Below are positions 12,768 to 25,249 of a DNA stretch of 64,000 nucleotides, piece by piece. Position 1 is the first letter of the stretch. Every line of letters starts with the position of its first letter. Location of the stretch: NCBI GenBank assembly GCA_035578155.1, contig JAPWDM010000014.1:6436001-6500000 (forward strand). Direction: 5' to 3'. Below the pieces are notes generated by a model. The model was not told where the DNA came from, made no database searches, and saw nothing but the letters and a program-made list of their open reading frames with translations. A program made the position numbers and the translations under genes. Source of the DNA: Brachynemurus nebulosus. Its lineage: Eukaryota > Arthropoda > Insecta > Neuroptera > Myrmeleontidae.

Positions 12768-13425
12768 ATTGTTGGGTAGTGAAATCATAGTGATTATGGA
12801 CCACTGAGTAGTAAAGTCATAGTGATTATGGACCACTGAGTAGTAAATGTCATTGCGAATATAGACCGCTGTGTAGGAAGGTCATAGTGATTATAGACCA
12901 CTTGGTAGTAAAGTCATAGTGATTATGGACAACTGCGTAGTAAAGTCATAGTGATTATGGACAACTGGGTAGTAAAGTCATAGTGATTATGGACCACTGA
13001 ATAGTAAGATCTTTTGTGATTATGGGCCACTGGGTAGGAAGGTCATAGTGATTATGGACCACTGAGTTGTAAAGTCATAGTGATCATAGACCACTGTGTA
13101 GAAAGGTCATAGTGATTATAGACCACTGGGTAGTAAAGTAATAGTGATTATGGACAACTGCGTAGTAAAGTCATAGTGATTATGGAAAACTGGGTAGTAA
13201 AGTCATAGTGATTATGGACCACTGAATAGTAAGACCATTTGTGATTATGGACCACTGGGTAGGAAGGTCATAGTGATTATGGACAACTGAGTAGTAAAGT
13301 CATAGTGGTTATGGAGCACTGAATACTAAGACCATTTGTGATGATGGCTCGACTCGGTAGTAAGGCTATAGTGATTATGAACCACTGAGTAGTAAGATCA
13401 TAATGATTTTCGATCGTTCGGTAGT
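12768..13425 (+). repeat. 32-bp minisatellite with higher-order structure
   Basis: About twenty tandem copies of a 32-bp unit built on 'GTAAAGTCATAGTGATTATG' followed by 'GACCACTGAGTA'. Units vary at recurring positions (GACCACTG/GACAACTG, GTAGTAAAG/GTAGGAAGG). A variant unit starting ATAGTAAGA and carrying TTTGTGAT recurs at 13001 and 13226, which indicates a block of about seven units. Non-coding: all frames contain frequent stops. Confidence 0.93.
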
Positions 13426-14215
13426 AAAGTCAATTTGAGTATCTATGGTCATAGAGAATCTTATTACGTTCAGAGGCAATTTATTCTTGTCAACGTAAAT
13501 ACATTTCGAATATCTAACAGCCGTTGCGTTGGTTTATGTAAATTTAATGAATCGTAGCTGAAGATTTTAATTAAATGTAGAAATTGAATTAATTTAATTG
13601 AATACCACGCCGTTACCACCAATTATAATCATTCACAGTCCAACTTCACATGTGCCATATACGCTATAGGCGTATATCTGTGTAATTTATATTTCAAACA
13701 TAACCTAATTATATGGACAAATTATTAATTTTGTAAGTCGATGACACAACATAAGCAGACACAACGCAGACAAGCAAAAACTTGCAAAATTTTTGATACT
13801 TTCAAAAGTGAAATATGACTGTCGGCGGTCGGTCATCGAATCGATCAGAATAATGTTGCTAGGCAATTCGAAAAATAAATACTAACATGCTATAGTATTA
13901 AAGGTGAGCGCTGACATTCCTAATGATTTTACAATTATATCGTTTTGACAATGGATTAATTGCAATAGACAAAAATTAGATACAAAAAGGAAGTCAATGG
14001 AAAAGTATCTTTGAATTTTTGGGCTTGGACAGATTCGAGTACTCCGTAACAGACATTACTTTTGCTGGAGGAAATGATATTATTGATGTTTCATTTAATT
14101 TCAGAATATATGTATATTTGTGCATCAAATTACACCCTAATTAACTTTTAGCTTAATTTAGTTATCTTGTAAGTGCAATTTGCCTATCAATGGCATGTCA
14201 AATTGTTAAACAATA
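13426..14215. other. No recognised feature
   Basis: Unassigned AT-rich sequence between the minisatellite and a MITE. No open frame or structured repeat stands out. Confidence 0.4.
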
Positions 14216-15053
14216 CACAGAGAGAAAAATCATATAATTTTTGTAGATAAAATTTCAGAAAAATTACCATGCTCTCTTATAATGCGTGTGCGATCGACGA
14301 CCAAAATAAAAAATATGTGCTAGCATGGTAAAATTTAATGTGCTACCACAACTTTTATCACACTCTTATGCATATATGTTATAGTTTAATTCTTGTTGTC
14401 GTACTCTTTCATTTGCGCATCTGACCCGCAACCTTATGTTGCTTGGGCTGTACCTGTAAAAATTTCGAAGATGCCCGATCTTTTCCGACTTTCAATTCTT
14501 TATGATGCATACAAAAATGATTTCCAACAATATATTCTAATACCAAAGATAGTGAAGTGCTATTACAATAGTGAAATGAATTAAACGGTTACATCCCCGT
14601 CCTCTAAGACAGTGCAATGAATACTGCTTGCTGCTTGTAAGACAGTCTAATGAATCAAGGTGCTTGGTCCGACCCGTCCGACCAAGTTGGTCGTCCACAC
14701 CTATGGTTGGCTATTTGACTTGCTATGAGTGAGTTACATTTCAACAGCGTTCACAACACACACAACCTTCTTTCTCTTTTTTTCTTTCTACTATTAGCAG
14801 ATAGCATTTCAAATATTATAATACAGCATGGTAATTTTTGTAAGAAAAACAATTAAAAAATATTTTTTGTCGGCAATGGAACTTTTTACTGTACTGTTTT
14901 ACAAATTTTACGGAAACAATATTCTATCCTTTAAATTTTCTATGATTAATTATAATTTTTATATTTTTACCGTACAAAATTGAATATGTTTGCCTTTTAC
15001 ACGTCGATTGTAGTGTTGAGCACAGTAATGTTTATATGAATTTTCTCTCCGTG
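14216..15053 (-). mobile_element. CACGGAG-type TIR element, copy B
   Basis: Inverted relative to copy A. The ends are CACAGAGAGAAAAA (one change from the family) and inverted CACGGAGAGAAAA, with TA outside both. Internal blocks such as 'ACTATTAGCAGATAGCATTT' match copies A and C. No transposase. Confidence 0.8.
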
Positions 15054-15189
15054 TACCATAGAAGTAAAATAAATACCACTAATTCACGATTTGGCCAAGC
15101 TGAACAAATGCAAGTGTACCTGTGAAAATAGTGTTGCGTACAATCAGTCACTTTTATGGATTTGATGTAACAGTATACGAAAGTAAACA

Positions 15190-15360
15190 ACGTTTAGGCC
15201 GGGCGCACATTGAGACGCGGTTAACGCAGGCAAGGCAGCGTAGTTTCTGTGACTCGTGTTGTAGAACGGAACAGTGCAAATTGAAACGCAGAGCAGAGCA
15301 GAGCAGCACTGCGTTGCACGAACCGATTTAACACTCGTAAATGTGACACAGAAACTGCGC
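15190..15360. other. Locally GC-richer patch with a GCAGA run
   Basis: This is one of the few GC-rich stretches. It starts near 'GGCCGGGCGCACATTGAGAC' and carries a short 'GCAGAGCAGAGCAGAGCAG' tandem. Open frames overlap on both strands (15122-15331 plus, 15144-15380 minus), but neither resembles a known protein. It may be the end of a mobile element, since the opening phrase looks terminal, but no partner end was found. Confidence 0.35.
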
Positions 15361-15439
15361 GATGGCCTTATGGTCGACAAATAAGTATGTAAATAAATAT
15401 AAAACTGTTGGTTATAACTTTTACGTCAACGAAACACTG

Positions 15440-15805
15440 TTTGGTTTTAGCTCCTAAACGTCATGGGATTTGAGAAGTTTAGAAGTTGCATACAATGTAT
15501 TTAGTATGGTTCATTTCAGTTAAAATTAACCATGCTTCATCACTTATGAATTAAAATAATTTCCGTTTTCTTGGCTTTATCTCTTATATTATTGCATTTA
15601 CGTAAATATTAAGATTGATTTGTTTTGAATATAAGAATTATTTATTTTCTTAACTTTGACTCATGATCAATTTTATTTGAAACAGGGCATACTTCTCCAT
15701 AATTCATTTAATTTCATCAGAAACACTATATTATATTTATGTTACCGTTTACGAGATTCTCATGCTAACAGTTTTATTAGGAACACACTGTATATCCTTT
15801 GTATG
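15440..15805 (+). repeat. Dispersed repeat, copy 1 (partner 30010-30178)
   Basis: Two blocks, 'TAGCTCCTAAAC..CATGGGATTTG' at the left and 'ACCGTTTACGAGATTCTCATG' with 'TTTTATTAGGAACACACTGTA' at the right, match 30010-30178 in the same order. The spacing is larger here (about 290 bp against about 120), so one copy carries an insertion or the other a deletion. Confidence 0.5.
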
Positions 15806-16647
15806 CAACATATGTACCTATGTGTTTGTTCAACTATATTCACATGTCTAGAAAATTTTTAAAACAAATGCAATAAATTAATAATGAACTTTCAAGCTAC
15901 ACGGAAGTTTATCACGTGCCTGGTCTGGTGAAACTGTAGAGAGTGCTTTTAACTTTTTAAATTAACAGCAAGCAGTAGTTGTATAATAAAAACAACTATT
16001 TAATAATTACTGAGTAAAAAAAAAACTACTATTTTAAGGCAGCTGTGCAGTTTGCCTGGTACAAGTTATAATAGTTTATATAGTTACTAGGAATTTTTAA
16101 CTTGTCGCAACTAAACAAATTAGTTGTTTTTTTCTTGAAAATTATGTAAAATATAAAATGTTCATTAAATTTTTTAATTAAATTTTCCGGTATCATTTAT
16201 ATTTTTCTATCTGTATTTTCTTGAAACAGTTTTTTGAAATGAAATTTTTTATTTTATTATTAAATTTTGTCTGCCTTTATTTCATTTATTTATTTTTTTT
16301 AGCTGCTTTGAATTTATTAAATTTTTTTGAATAATATGCCTTTGTAAAAGTGTACTTATACATATACAGTTTCTGTCTAAATAGCACCGTCAAGGAACCT
16401 AATTAGTGCTTACGTAAATAGAAGAACTCACAAAAGGAGGGCGCCAACCCTTCCCTGCTTTTTTTTTTTTTAATAATCTCCGCCTCACTTTATAGTTCTA
16501 AGTGGGTATGTTTTGCCATACAATTATTAATTGTCCATACAAAATGTACATCTTTTAAAAAAATTCTATAATAAATTTTGATTAGTACAGTAGGTATAAC
16601 GTCTTTTTTGAGATGGATAGAACCGCGAAAAGTTCATAAATATAGGG

Positions 16648-16787
16648 TAAAAGCCCCTATACTCGAACGCGATTCAATACTCGACAAGTATTGATATTTC
16701 GTATATTAAAGAAGTTATTTCTGAAAAAAAACCGACAAATATCAATACTGTTTGAGTATTGAATCGCGTTCGAGTATAGGGGCTTTT
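16648..16787. mobile_element. Palindromic MITE, GCCCCTATACTCGAACGCG
   Basis: The arms 'AGCCCCTATACTCGAACGCG' plus 'ATTCAATACTCGACAAGTAT', and the inverted equivalent ending 'TATAGGGGCTTTT', match over more than 50 bp each with few differences. The loop is about 40 bp. Its near-perfect arms suggest a recent insertion or a foldback. No target duplication is certain. Confidence 0.75.
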
Positions 16788-16854
16788 TCGTTAGCTATAA
16801 AAAGTATAGTTGCTCAAAACCTCACGAGTTCCATAAAAGTTATTTTTTATTACT

Positions 16855-16940
16855 CATGCGGGAGAAGTACTAGCTTGGCGCACACATTTCTGTACGCAAA
16901 ATAGCTGTTTGCCCACTGTACTTTTCCCGCATACTTTTTT
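16855..16940. repeat. Short imperfect hairpin (ATGCGGGAGAAGTAC)
   Basis: ATGCGGGAGAAGTAC at the left faces GTACTTTTCCCGCAT at the right, with a partly paired interior. The inner sequence resembles the palindromic AATAGTAT MITEs only loosely. Confidence 0.45.
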
Positions 16941-17201
16941 GCGGGTGGAAAGTAACTTTCCACAGGCAAATTGACAATAAAACACGCAAAATTTAATCAA
17001 AACACGCAAAGCCGCCTCTTAATTTTTCATTTAATAACTATTTCATAACTATTTCTATAGAAACCACCAACAAAGTAATTCAAACGATAATTAATTCAGA
17101 AAAAAAGACGAACACTTAAAAATATTATTTTAAAAAGTAATAAGATGTCAAAAATAGTGATACTTAATAATAGAAAAAAGTATGTGAAATTCGTAATAAA
17201 A

Positions 17202-17336
17202 AATAGTATGTGCAACTCGTGCGGGATTGTCGATTGCCTCACTCAAGCGAATGAGCGCACTCACTACGTTCGTGCGCTCAACTTCGCTTTCGTTGGCAAT
17301 CGACAATTTCCCGCACTTATTGCACAATATACTATT
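17202..17336. mobile_element. Palindromic MITE, AATAGTAT-ended family
   Basis: The left arm AATAGTATGTGCAACTCGTG and the right arm, inverted AATAGTATATTGTGCAATAA, continue through CGGGA and TTGTCGATTGCC on both sides. The centre contains a smaller hairpin-like run 'GCGCACTCACTACGTTCGTG'. Frames of 66 and 91 codons on opposite strands cross it and are shadows of the palindrome. The same right half is at 60465-60571. Confidence 0.75.
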
Positions 17337-17654
17337 TCTAAATAAGATAAAGTATTCATTTCCACATGAAAACATTGTATCGATACAATAATAAATACAT
17401 CTGTAACAAAAAGACAACTCCATGATGCAATAACTTGTTATGCGATGTAGGTACTGATTAAATGCTTAAAAACAATCAATAAGTAATTTTATCGCAAACT
17501 AATGTTTAAATTTGTTACCATCTCTTGTATTTTATTCACATCAAGCACTCTAACGGGCATTTTTTTTTTTTGAAACCGCATAAAAATAGTCGTACAAAAA
17601 TTTATACTGTATACTGTATATATAGGTTATACTGTATATATGATACGTATATAT

Positions 17655-17865
17655 AGGTACCGTCAAATGGCACTATTTGAAAACGGTAGGCCTATTTGGA
17701 ACATAAAAAAAAGATTTAAACTCTTAAAGAACATCAGCTGTAAAAGACGCATTAACGTTTTGAATCGTTCAAAAATCAAACAGATATAAGAGCTTAAATC
17801 TTTTTCTTTATTTTTGTTCCAAATAGCTCCACCGTTTTCAAATAGCTCCGTTTGACGGTACGTAT
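17655..17865. mobile_element. Palindromic MITE, TACCGTCAAA-ended
   Basis: The ends 'GGTACCGTCAAATGG' and inverted 'GTACCGTCAAACGGAGC' lead into matching arms: ACTATTTGAAAACGGT, CTATTTGGAACA and AAGATTTAAACTCTTA, each with an inverted counterpart. CGTATATAT lies outside both ends, so an 8-bp duplication is possible but is blurred by local TA repeats. Confidence 0.65.
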
Positions 17866-18764
17866 ATATTAAAAGATTTGTGAAATCAAATATTAAATTA
17901 TAGTAATGAATAGAGAAGAAAAAAATGTCTTTTCATATGATTATATAGTTTTCGATTTTTTTCCATACGAAATCTCAGATTGCAGACAACGATTCGACAT
18001 TTCGATTACAACAACCTAATAATTTATTATCTTCTATTAATAAAATTGTAAAATTTTATATAAAAAAAAATTTACCAAATTTTTTATATTATTTTTTTTT
18101 TGTTGAAATAACATTTTTAATTTTAAATAAAAAATATCGTTCACATTTCACAATAAGATAAAATTTAAAAATGCCACGTATTAGGTAATAATTCAAATTT
18201 GTTATATTGCATGCATGTCACGAAATGCGTTTGCCATCTGTGTATTTTATTTACTTTTTTCTATTTTTTTACTTACCTAGCATATGTATCATCATCATAC
18301 GAATGTATGTCAGAAATTTAACGATGGGCTATATAGGCAGATTCACGATAATAACCAAATATGATAATTTGAGGATGAGTTTTCGGATATTGTAGTAAAA
18401 AAAAAATGTAAAAACATGTTAAAAATCAGATTAACATTAAATATAATTTTATTTTATCACTCATTTATTATATTCAGAATGTATAAAACAAAAGAGTATT
18501 CGAGAATCGATTTCTCTAGAAATTTTAGTAGTTTTTATATACTTCCAAGGAAAGGGGCGCAGTCGGGTGATTTTTGGTAATTTTTTTGCGCCGAACTGTG
18601 ATTTTGTAAGTTAAATACGACGTTATTTTATTTTTAAATCTTCTGTCATTCCTCATTTACTGCGCCGCTGCTAGGTGTTGTCAGTTGCTAGGGATTGTCA
18701 GATGTTTTTCCTAATCTTTTTGAAACTTTGTATACGTGTTGAAGCAAATTTACTTGCATACTAT

Positions 18765-18925
18765 GTTAAACCTTAGATTTTTAGCGTCATTTTTTATTGA
18801 AATATAACAAAAATTCTGTTTCCCATAAAAGTATATGTATTTTGCCGTATATTACAATATATTGCGATTTTCTCCACGATAGATAGACTTCTTAATCAAT
18901 ATAAAACTTCCAAAAACATTTTTTT
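18765..18925 (-). repeat. Dispersed repeat, copy 2 (inverted partner 10840-10980)
   Basis: The inverted counterpart of 10840-10980, with the same ordered blocks. No termini are visible. Confidence 0.55.
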
Positions 18926-19222
18926 ATCCTAATATCTATCGAATTTTGTTGGTTTGAATTGGGTTTGATCATAGCGTTCCAAAGTCCTTAAAGGGTGAAA
19001 TCGTTTCTGAAAATTATCATAAAGTTTGAATTTTGTCTGATTATACAAAAACGATAACAAATTGTATAAAACTTTTGATTGACTGAACATTTTATTTTCA
19101 AAGAACCTTTTGAGAGAAATTGGATGAATACTTTTTACTATTTTAAAATTTCAGTAGCATATATAGAAACGGGGTAAAAAATACTCATTTACTGGTTTTT
19201 GCTCAACCTCGCAACTTGAGAC

Positions 19223-20154
19223 CAGCCCCGGATCTACGAATTTTTAGAACCGGGGCAGAAACTTGAAAATGGCGCCCCCCCCCCTCTCCAACGTTTGACA
19301 TAAATTGTCAAAAAAAAAGATAAATATATAAGTCCTTTACAAAACTTCTATTTTTCCCGTTGCGCAAATGATAAAAATTGAGGGTTTTGTAAAGGATCAA
19401 TATAGGTACAAGTTGATTTTTTATTTTAATAAATCTACTCTGAAAGCACACTACAAGTTGTGCAAATTTCAAATTTTTATCACTAGCCCCATCAGAGGTA
19501 CAGGGGCGCAAAATTCCAAAATTTCGAAAAAAGTCATTTTTCGGAAGTTTGTAAAAATTAAAGGATACAAGTTTCACAATTGAAATAGCCATGTGTATTT
19601 GTTTCATAATGGGTAGTTGTACCCGTATAGCTAGCTAAAAATACTAAGCGAGGTTTAAAACATTCCTTCTATAAAAAAAAAAAATGTTTAAAAAGTGAAT
19701 TTTGCTTAAATTTGATATCCAAATTTAGGTAAAGTAAAGGTAAAGTTTAGGTAATGGAAGGGACTAAAATAGGTTGAATATTAACATCACTTAAAATAAA
19801 GAGACATTTATTACCTTTAAAACGGTTTTTATTTCAACCTTTTAGGATAAACGGTTTATGCAATATGTGCATTGGTTTAAATGGCTGTAAACACAAAAAT
19901 CAGCGTAAATTGGGAACTCAAAAATGGCTACCACGCTTAAACGGTTCAAGATAATTTTTTTTAAGAATTGTTCTCATTACTTCACATATAATATAAGAAA
20001 CAACTGAAAGAATACTAATTTTTTCTAAAATGGTCGAGCAACCAACTTTTTTTTTAGACTATTTGATATAGACCGATCTAGTATGATTTTGGCGCCCCCT
20101 AAAACTGACGCCCGGGGCAGGGGCCCCGGTTTGCCCCCCCCAGACCCGGGCCTG
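19223..20154. mobile_element. Non-autonomous hAT element, TSD CTTGAGAC
   Basis: The left end CAGCCCCGGATCTACG and the inverted right end CAGGCCCGGGTCTGG are diverged terminal repeats. The exact 8-bp duplication CTTGAGAC flanks it at 19215-19222 and 20155-20162. An 8-bp duplication with CAG-type ends is the hallmark of hAT transposons. Both ends are rich in GCGCCCC, unlike the AT-rich middle. Frames of 71, 92 and 99 codons inside resemble no transposase, so it was mobilised in trans. Confidence 0.88.
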
Positions 20155-21605
20155 CTTGAGACAGAAACCGTTATCATTCAAGATCTATTAAAAATTAAAA
20201 CTTTAAGGACCCACAACTCAGGAATGAAATCGAATTTCAGCAGGCGAGTTTCATTTTGCTACTACGGGAATTTTACTATATTTTGCTACTCCTTTTTAGC
20301 TAGAAAAATCAAAAGTCTCCTATTCACAACCAAAAGGGTAGAACAACGTCTGTCGGGCTAGCTAAGTATACTTATAGATAAAATTACCCTCAGAATTGTG
20401 TGTAAAAATTCCTATCGATCACAATTTCGTCTTAGATTTAATAACTTCCGGTTTGAGGCAAAAATTTGTATTATTTTTTTGTTCACTAAACGTCTCAATT
20501 CTTTTTTTTACGTATTCACGAATAACGTTAGACGTGGCATTATCTCAAACCCAACTTTATTACAATAAAATATACATCCGTTGTTGTCTAATACACTTTT
20601 TGTTTTCCTATTTATCACGCGTACGAATGTCTACAGACTGTGATTACCATCCTACTGAAGACATATAGGGGATATACTTGGTCGTGTAAGATGAAATGTT
20701 GTATAGTTTTACGTTTTATAAATTGCATTTTTACTGCCAAGTGATAAGTAGGTACAATAGATAAGGCTACAAAAAAAGAAAAAGAAAAAAATCAAAGATT
20801 CCAACATTAAAAAAGTGAACCCAAGGAATTTACAAAAAATAAATTATATTAAACTATGTTGATAGAATAGAACATTACGTAGAATTATACCGTATTTTTA
20901 CAGATGGCGGCACCTGTACCAGTGAATATACACATATGACAGCATTTTGAGCCTCCATATTGCAGGACGAGTTAACTCGTCTTAATCATTTAAAGAATTA
21001 AATTTTATTAAGTTACATTTTTGTACAAGTTTAAGGGTTAATCAACTCCAAGAACAAACCTAAAAAGATGAAAACAATGATAAAAAGTAAAGTAAGCGGA
21101 AGCGTGCATGTCGTAACATGTTGAACAGAAAGATCTGAAGCCACCGAGTTCAGATTTTTATTCATTTCTCTGTTATCCTATTATATATTGTATGCAACTT
21201 TTTAGTTCACTTTGTGCAGCCCTGTCTTTCGAATTTTTGAATTTATTTATTTATTGATCCTTTTTTTTTTGCAAAAATGGTTTTATTTAATTATAGCTAT
21301 ATCAACGTTTTTATATTTTAGGTAGAATTAAGATTTGTTTTTTGCATAAGTTTCGACTCGAAAACATAGCATTGTCATTGAGATCGTTTGAAAAAAATCA
21401 TTCCAGCTATAGAATTAGAAACTGATTTATAAAGAAAACTTCGTGAATCACTTTCAGACATTCTCAAATGGAAGAACCTAGTGTGTTTATTTTGTTGAAA
21501 TACCGTCGACTAATGCAAAACGACATTTAATATTACCTGCCCAAACAAAATAATATAATACCTATATTAGATCAGTGTTTCTTAACCGCCGGTTCGCGAA
21601 AATTC
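20155..21605. other. AT-rich DNA, no recognised feature
   Basis: Contains unrecognised frames at 20083-20361 (overlapping the hAT end) and 20396-20668. Neither shows a known motif. A somewhat GC-richer phrase near 20900-20975 includes 'GATGGCGGCACCTGTACCAG'; its nature is unknown. Confidence 0.35.
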
Positions 21606-21675
21606 CTGCTGCTTCCGAACTCACGGTCAATAGATAAAATTTCAAGTTGTTAACCACTAGACCAGCTCAGGGCCT
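21605..21675 (-). ncRNA. tRNA-like pol III promoter patch (SINE head or tRNA relic)
   Basis: On the minus strand, 'GAGCTGGTCTAGTGGTTAAC' (21650-21669) is a good match to the tRNA D-arm / A box. About 25 bp further on, 'GTGAGTTCGGAAGC' (21611-21624) approximates a B box (GGTTCGANNCC) with changes. This spacing is acceptable for a tRNA-derived promoter. The acceptor stem cannot be closed convincingly, so a tRNA-derived SINE head or tRNA pseudogene is more likely than a working tRNA. Just upstream, 'CAGTGTTTCTTAACCGCCGG' resembles a hAT terminus, which is an alternative reading of the locus. Confidence 0.35.
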
Positions 21676-22457
21676 AATAGTTTTTATCTTGTTAAAATTG
21701 ATGTGTCCTTTGTAGCTTGGAACACACTGTATTTATCAACTTACAACGTTTGTACCGCATATTACTTGCGTAACTTACGTATTGTATGCTTTTCGCTTAC
21801 TAAAATATCGTGGTGTATGTAATAATTTTTTCTCTTCTGTCTGCGTCGTGACGTTTCTATTTATAAATTTTCCGCTGTTTTTTTTCTTAGTCGGTTTTTT
21901 CCCGGTGCGTTCGGTTGGCAAAAAGAAAAAGTTATATGAAATACATAAATGTCTCTAAATCAAAATTTATTATATCAAAAAAATATAGAAAATATCATTT
22001 TTGAATAAAATGAAAGAAAGCAAAAAAGAATTGTGAAAGAATGAAGAAGAAGAAAGCTTCGAAATGCGGATGCAGACAAAAAACAGCCAGCTCGGTGTTA
22101 ACCTCAAAAATGTGTTGGGGGAAATTTATTGAAGGCTTCTAAATGTGAGCACATGTATACATAGATATCAGTGTATGGCCATTCAGACCAAGTAATAAGG
22201 TCAGAGCGGATAGAGAAGTCTGTTAAATATTTGAAAGAAAAATTAAAATATGTATAATAACAATATATACAATGAAAACTGTTTTTATGCGGTTTTTTTG
22301 TGCGATATTTTTTTTTTTTTTTAGTGCATGCATAATGGATTATTCTTTTAAACATATTAGAACTACTAATTTTATATAAAATTGCTACGTGGCCGAATAA
22401 TTGCCTTTGTTACAGCTGACACCATTCTTCCCTACTATACAACGATTGACTTGAAAA

Positions 22458-23198
22458 TTATAAGGTTTCCGATTTCGATACGATTTTATCGAACATCAAT
22501 TTTTGGAGACCAAATCCATACAGAGATCGTAAAAAATTCACGGAATCGAAGCTCAATCCTTTTCGAATTTAAGTAAAAATACTTATGATGTTTTCAGAAT
22601 TATTATAGAATCTATTTTAACTATTTATGTTATCAAATAAATTTACCACTTTAATCATTCACTTATAAAAATTGAGTCAAATTTTAGCTCCGAGTGACAC
22701 TTTTAGTACCTACAAACTGGAAAGCACTTTATTTATACTAACAGGGCCGAATCTAGGGCGGCAGCCGGGGCACGTGACCCCCTGCCGGTGTTAGGGGGCA
22801 GCAGAAGTGCAAGTTCGGGGCGTAAAATGTTGAATTTGCGGTTTTTTTTTTGCTCGTCACTCTTGCTATTTGCAGGGATTTTTGAATCTTGAAAAAAACA
22901 AAGTTTGCTCCCCTCATAATAATTGTAGGTCCGACCCTGTATATTAAATTCAGTAGCAGTTCATCTTCAAAGGAAATTGATAGCTTTTTTGAAACTAATT
23001 TGTGATTACCTAATAAGAAACTTCATTAAAACTTTTATATTTTGTTTTTTATTTTCTGTAAGTACAACAATTTAATCGTTTTTCGTCAGACTGACCTTTT
23101 GTAAGCCGATTTTCTCCTGCATCGATCTTTAGTTTGGTGATTCGAATCGATCCACAATTCGATCGATCGATTTTTTTAGCCAGAGATCGGAAACTCTA
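22458..23198. mobile_element. hAT-type MITE of the ATCGATC-rich family, interrupted
   Basis: Its left part (TAAGGTTTCCGATTTCG, then a block reading GACCAAATCCATACAGAG) and right part (GCATCGATCTTTAGTTTGG, ending AGATCGGAAACTCTA) match the two halves of the intact copy at 27135-27706. The element at 22742-22939 sits in its middle. CTTGAAAA occurs at 22450-22457 and 23199-23206, consistent with an 8-bp duplication, although three extra bases lie between the left copy and the TIR. Confidence 0.7.
22742..22939. mobile_element. 198-bp hAT MITE nested in an older one
   Basis: The ends are CAGGGCCGAATCTAGG and inverted CAGGGTCGGACCTACAAT. They are flanked by TATACTAA (22734-22741) and TATATTAA (22940-22947), an 8-bp duplication with one mismatch. 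The left end is GC-rich. An internal TTTTTTTGCTCGTCAC (22845-22860) recurs in other hAT copies of this window. It lies within 22458-23198, so it inserted later. Confidence 0.82.
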
Positions 23199-24266
23199 CT
23201 TGAAAATCGGAAATTGAAAAAAAAGTGCATCAAGATTTAATTCGTTTCTCTTGTAAATTATTGCAAGAAAATTAAATCATTAAGCAATGGAGTAATTTCT
23301 GCTTCAATAATTAGAGAAAGAAGATTGAAGAGGATTTTGTTTATGCTTTTTTCACTGTAATACTATGGGTTCGAATGAGATGCATCAAATTTTCTTAAAT
23401 AAATTAAACAAAAACCACTTAAGGAAAATTTCTTGTAAATAGCATAACATCAACTTTAATAATTATTTTGCCATCAGAACGAGTACATCCTACACGTTCT
23501 ACCGCTCGTACTGTTTTGGATTCATTTTTCATTCCCCATGACGTTCACGGTAAAATTTCATGTTCATGTGGTGATGGGAGTTGCTCAATACTTATGTTAT
23601 TAATTAAAAATTTTTAATTTCTCAACACCTACGTGCCATAAGAGGAAGATGAGTCCCTATATTTGTTTAAAAGTTTCTGAAAAAAAATACATCTTAATAG
23701 GTATTTAATATGTTTATAAGTAGCACGCCCTATACGCGTTGAATTTTCTTTTTCATACATTTATTTTTGTAGGTAAATCTTTTATTGCTTGTGGGAAAAG
23801 ACTGAAAGGACCTCTCCGGTGAATCTGCCTAAAGTCCAACCTGGGTCGAGAGTGCCATGGTAGGGTTCGCCCTTGCACATGTATTCCATAGCTGCGATAT
23901 TAGGTCAAGGTTGCATTGCGTTTTCGAGTTGTACCTAAATTTTCAATTTTGGACTTTCCAAAACACGGTGTTTAGAAGCTATGATATTTGTAAAAATTTC
24001 TAAGTGACCTATAAAAGCACACAAAACGCGACCTTGGACCAAAATGAGACATAGATTTTTGAAATCTACGTCTTTGAGTTAGTAAATATATGTATGTCTA
24101 AAAATATTTCGCAAAATTGGGAAATTTGAAAGTCCAGAAAACAAGGTCCAGAAAAATTCGAAAAAAGAAAACAAACTTTTAAGATTTCGGTTTCAAAAAA
24201 AAAAGATTGAAAACGAAAAGAACGAAAAGTTCGGAAAATGCCCAAGTTCGGAACACTTCCAACCGA

Positions 24267-24840
<574 letters not shown>

Positions 24841-25249
24841 AGGTTCCTTAGGTGTCCAAAACGTCAAGGTTCAGTGAACATCGCATCTATTCAAATTAGC
24901 TGATCACCATATTTTCCCCTGTCATAGCTACAGCTTCGTTATGTAGCCTATATATGGACGGGAAAATAAAAGAAATTTAGTTATTTTACATATTCGCACA
25001 GAAAAGAAACCACACAAAATTAAAAGTTACCAAAATTATTTTTAAATGTTTCAATGTTCTAAAAAAAGAAAAGGGAAAATTACAAATTTTTTAAGCCTAA
25101 AAAATATGTTTTTTTCGTAAAACATTTACATAATATTACCATCGTACAAAAGTACATGAAAAAAAAGTAATTTTTTGTCTACCAGAAAAAAAATACATCA
25201 GCTGCTTTAGATTAACATGAAATCATCATTATAAATTTCTGTATTTTTT

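Noticed and set aside
12768..13425. CRISPR-like array
   Set aside because: Units are contiguous 32-bp tandems without spacers in a eukaryotic genome, so it is a minisatellite.
17145..17423. Overlapping 66- and 91-codon frames
   Set aside because: They lie across a palindromic MITE, and the similarity to the 60 kb frame comes from the shared repeat.
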